Source: Physella acuta (lineage: Eukaryota > Mollusca > Gastropoda > Physidae). Taken from it: a stretch of DNA of 64,000 nt. Below the pieces are notes generated by a model. The model ran no database searches. It saw only the letters and a list, made by a program, of their open reading frames with translations, and had not been told where the DNA came from. A program made the translations under genes and the position numbers. Each line of letters begins with the position of its first letter. Position 1 is the stretch's first letter. This document shows, piece after piece, positions 61,264 to 64,000 of this stretch. The stretch lies in contig NW_026731982.1 in NCBI RefSeq assembly GCF_028476545.1, positions 186,001 to 250,000 of the forward strand. The letters run 5' to 3'.

Positions 61264-61381
61264 TTTGCATACAATTTTTCGAATCGGCATCCGATTCACT
61301 CATACAATTTAAAATGTTAGGGTGCTTTTTTTTCTGATAATAAAATGGTCCCTTTGTGGCAACAATTGGATGCGCATTCAT

Positions 61382-61904
61382 TTTTTAAACGCATAAACTA
61401 AACATATATTTATTTTTTTCGCCTCAAACATGTAATCTATGCGCGTCAGTTTGCCTTGCATGTTCGTATTACAGTTTTCACCATCGGCTTGTGTGGACTG
61501 ATACATATTTAAAATAGCAATAAATTAATCAGGGATTTTTTTTTGTTCAAAAAATGAATAAATTAAGCAAATGGGTTGATAAAATAAAGCATTTAACAAA
61601 CCAGCACATACTTGAATTGTTGGTCACAAGTATATTTTATACGGCTACATAAATATAAATAATTTTAAACAAAAATAAACATGCTATACTTAAAATATTT
61701 AATAAGATTTTTTTTGTGTTTGACAATTTAAACTTTCTTGCACTTCTATATCAAACAGTCAAATGTCGCACCCCTATTCAGACTGAGCAGCATATACATA
61801 CTTTGAAAAAATGCAATATATAAAAATAGCTGAGAAGCACTGTCTGTTTAAACATGAAACCGATAAATTGCATTACTAGTTCATGAAAAGCCCAAAGTGG
61901 ATTT
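61382..61904. other. spacer with a repeat fragment
   Basis: 61420-61530 resembles 38380-38480. The rest is AT-rich with no coding signal. Confidence 0.5.
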
Positions 61905-62419
61905 AATTAAATCAACAATGTTATTTTGCTTGGTATTCTATTTCAAATATTTGGAAGTCCTCTTCTGTAAACATTGATGTCAATAGTTGTGTGATTGTTT
62001 GTTTTCTATCTCTAGACAGTAGACATGGTTATTTGAACAACATCTTTTCAGCTACATCATTCTGGACCTTTTTTCCCAATTTTGTGGTTTTAGCAGTGCC
62101 TTTACGTTCGCTTCTGTATTGTCATGAACACAGTCTTCCTTTTTAGCGCAATTTCCATACTGGACAATTGCGATTATTTTTGTATATTGCGGATTTAATT
62201 TTTTTTCTCTTATTCTTTTCAATGTCAATATTTTGTTTTTGCTTTTGAAGTTGCTTCTTTTAACATTGCACTATTTGTTACTTTTGATGTGTTGTGTCTG
62301 CTTGAAGGAGAGTTTTTGGTAGCTTTGTCTGTGGGTGTTATCTCAGTGTCACAGTGACATTTCAACCGCTTGGACAGAGAATGTATCTGTTTAAAATAAA
62401 ATATAATCACACACAACAA
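61905..62419 (-). pseudogene. coding-like remnant, unidentified
   Basis: Minus-strand pieces read CHCDTEITPTDKATKNSP and NSAMLKEATSKAKTKY (62225-62419), then in other frames IIAIVQYGNCAKKEDC, TTKLGKKVQNDVAEKMLF and DRKQTITQLLTSMFTEEDF down to about 61925. Lys/Glu/Thr-rich composition and the run of such pieces in order suggest one broken gene with several frame changes. I match it to no family. Confidence 0.3.
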
Positions 62420-62503
62420 AAAATTGTTGAGAGTTTAATTAAGTAGCTTTTTGTCTTAAACTCTTAATGTTTCAACCCAGGCCCAAATTAATCAGATGTT
62501 TTT

Positions 62504-63330
62504 TTTTTAATACTTTTATTTTCCAATTTAAAACAAATACAGTAACATTCCACGCCGTTTGGGTGGATATTTACAAGATAGCTACATTGGTTTACAGAGT
62601 ATGGTAAATAAATAGCGAAATATGTAAATGAATACAAAAGATACATTGAATTTAAAGCTTGTTGGTTCAAAAATTGAAAAGAGGCTGGTTTGTAACATGT
62701 TTGCAAACAAAAGTGGTGGAAGAGTAAAAAGTATGGAAGAATAGTCGAAAACAAAGCTGGTTTACATGTATTTCATCTCGTTATGTACAATAAACATAGT
62801 AAATATCAAAACAAAATGAATAACCAGTAGAGTAATCACACAAACACACACACACAATTTGTTGTTTTACACAGATTTCGTTTACATTTGTACAATAGTG
62901 AATTACACAAATAGGTAAATAAGTCAATGAATAAATATTCGAAACTGATGTTTGAGGGTAGTGGGGTCGTTGGAACAGTTAAAAGGGATGTGGGGTTATC
63001 ATATCTGAGGGTGATGTGGGCAGAGGGGGGGTAGAGTGTCTGACGAGCCATGGAGTGTGTTTAAGGCAAGCCAAGCGTCAAAATCTGTGCTGTGTGACCT
63101 AACTGCTGATGCGTTACTATTTAAAGTGTGTTTATGTTTGGGGGGGGGGGGGGGGTTGACGAACAGATTGCTGTGTGAGCGATTTTGCGGTAGAGTGAAA
63201 GTTTGGTATGTTCAAGTCGGTGTTTATGTTTGTTTGGATGTTTAGTACCGACAGGTTAGGGGTGGGTAGGCGTGGGTTTGGGGATACAGTGGAGTTTTAA
63301 AGGTCGAAAATTGGGTTACATTGTTCTCAT
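62504..63330 (-). repeat. retroposon 3' tail
   Basis: On the minus strand it ends GGAAAATAAAAGTATT plus an A run, a poly(A)-signal end. Parts match 12480-12800, 17930-18260 and 37926-38250. It contains a poly-C run on the minus strand (about 63140-63155). No coding part; I infer the untranslated end of a LINE. Confidence 0.6.
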
Positions 63331-64000
63331 AAAAGAGATAAATAGTGTTGCGCAGAGCTTGTGTAGAACGAGCAATTGTAGATCGATAGAAACAATCCAA
63401 TCTTAAAAAATAAGTATTTTATATTGTTTAAAGTTTATGTTTAAACATAACTCAAAGAAAAAAAAAATTGTATCTACATTTTTATTAAAATAAACAATTT
63501 ATTACGATTTTGTTTTGTGTATAGAAAATAATAATCAAAGTTGTCGAGATTACTTATAAATCCTTCTTTATTTTTATAATGCTTTTACTGTGCAAGAGAC
63601 TGGTTTATGTCCCCTGAATATTTTAGTTTCTATCACGGCGGATAATTTTTGCAGTTTAATATTAGCAATTCACGGAATAGTACTTTAAAAGAGCTAAATA
63701 CTTAGTGTTTCTGGTGAGGAGCAGAAACGCAATTAAAACCTGTTTTACGAAAATTGAGAAATATGTTTAACATAGCCACTACGTCCTTTTATAATTATTC
63801 TACGCCGATTGTTCAGATGTTATAAAAAAATACCCTTACCCCACTAACTATTTTTAATGATACACTTAGATAAGCAGTTATTGTGATAATTGATGAAACT
63901 GTGTGAGTATTCGTATCGGCATAAACTATCTATATACATCATGACCCGTTGAGTATACACACATTTTGTTTGCATTAATATTATAATAAATAGATAAAAC
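63331..64000. other. spacer with family D and E fragments
   Basis: 63590-63690 is an inverted family D piece (TGGTTTATGTCCCCTGA). 63705-63845 resembles 35310-35450. No gene. Confidence 0.5.

Larger units (their letters stand above)
58380..61381 (-). mobile_element. Helitron remnant with internal minisatellite
   Basis: On the minus strand the order of Helitron N-terminal protein motifs is kept: HPIVATKGPF near 61370, SESDADSKNCMQTIRSYN up to the array, SYNSAMAFASMGAQVDKAV just after it, then HYRIHGQIYHATSELYPCDG, SPKFDQLYILDSAQALKERM and HPGRTSAPTARGEF. These match the domain preceding the Rep/helicase of animal Helitrons. The Rep HUH motif and the helicase are not in the window. At least two frameshifts (near 58860 and at the T run near 58445) and the array break it. 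No Helitron ends were identified. Confidence 0.85.

Noticed and set aside
58725-61381. Many overlapping minus-strand open frames repeating ENIRSYNGAMWKTS
   Set aside because: They are the 32-bp minisatellite read in three stop-free frames, not separate genes.

Overview
The window looks like intergenic, repeat-dominated DNA from an animal nuclear genome. It is AT-rich with long (AT)n tracts, tRNA-derived SINEs, an RTE-like LINE, Ty3/Gypsy LTR sequence, hAT-like MITEs, a Helitron remnant and a retropseudogene of an animal gene. There are no bacterial operons. A mollusc, perhaps a gastropod, is my best guess from the style of the repeats, but nothing in the window proves it. I found no intact ordinary host gene.

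Layout. Positions 1-5065 hold a Ty3/Gypsy-family LTR element on the minus strand, cut by the window edge. Its one long reading frame joins an MFSD1-like transporter segment, a gag-like region, a long coiled coil and an integrase. Next come an exon-like open stretch (5705-5968) and a 5'-truncated LINE with a perfect 12-bp target-site duplication (6415-7609). A dispersed repeat I call RepA starts at 8955. From 9562 to 20441 a 5.4-kb unit is repeated head to tail. Each unit carries a broken, exon-like coding stretch, two dimeric tRNA-derived SINEs, an unclassified element (family X) and a probable solo LTR. The 21-30 kb part has an unclassified element containing a tRNA-like module, another RepA copy and two minisatellites (38 bp and about 17 bp). 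The 30.1-34.7 kb part is a composite foldback structure with three near-perfect hairpins around a RepA copy whose end is amplified as three 389-bp tandem units. A HAUS2-like processed pseudogene lies at 36606-37363.

From 40 to 57 kb there are family X tandem copies, RepA, a 389-bp tandem duplication, two dispersed families (F and G) with three copies each, hAT- and piggyBac-like MITEs and a 70-bp minisatellite. From 58390 to 61381 a broken Helitron N-terminal coding region on the minus strand is interrupted by about 74 copies of a 32-bp minisatellite. That unit is a piece of the Helitron coding sequence itself. The window ends with weak coding-like traces and a poly(A)-ended retroposon tail.

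The two most interesting observations are the host transporter segment inside the young LTR element and the minisatellite that grew out of a Helitron gene. Family assignments come from recognising protein and repeat motifs by eye; no database search was run.
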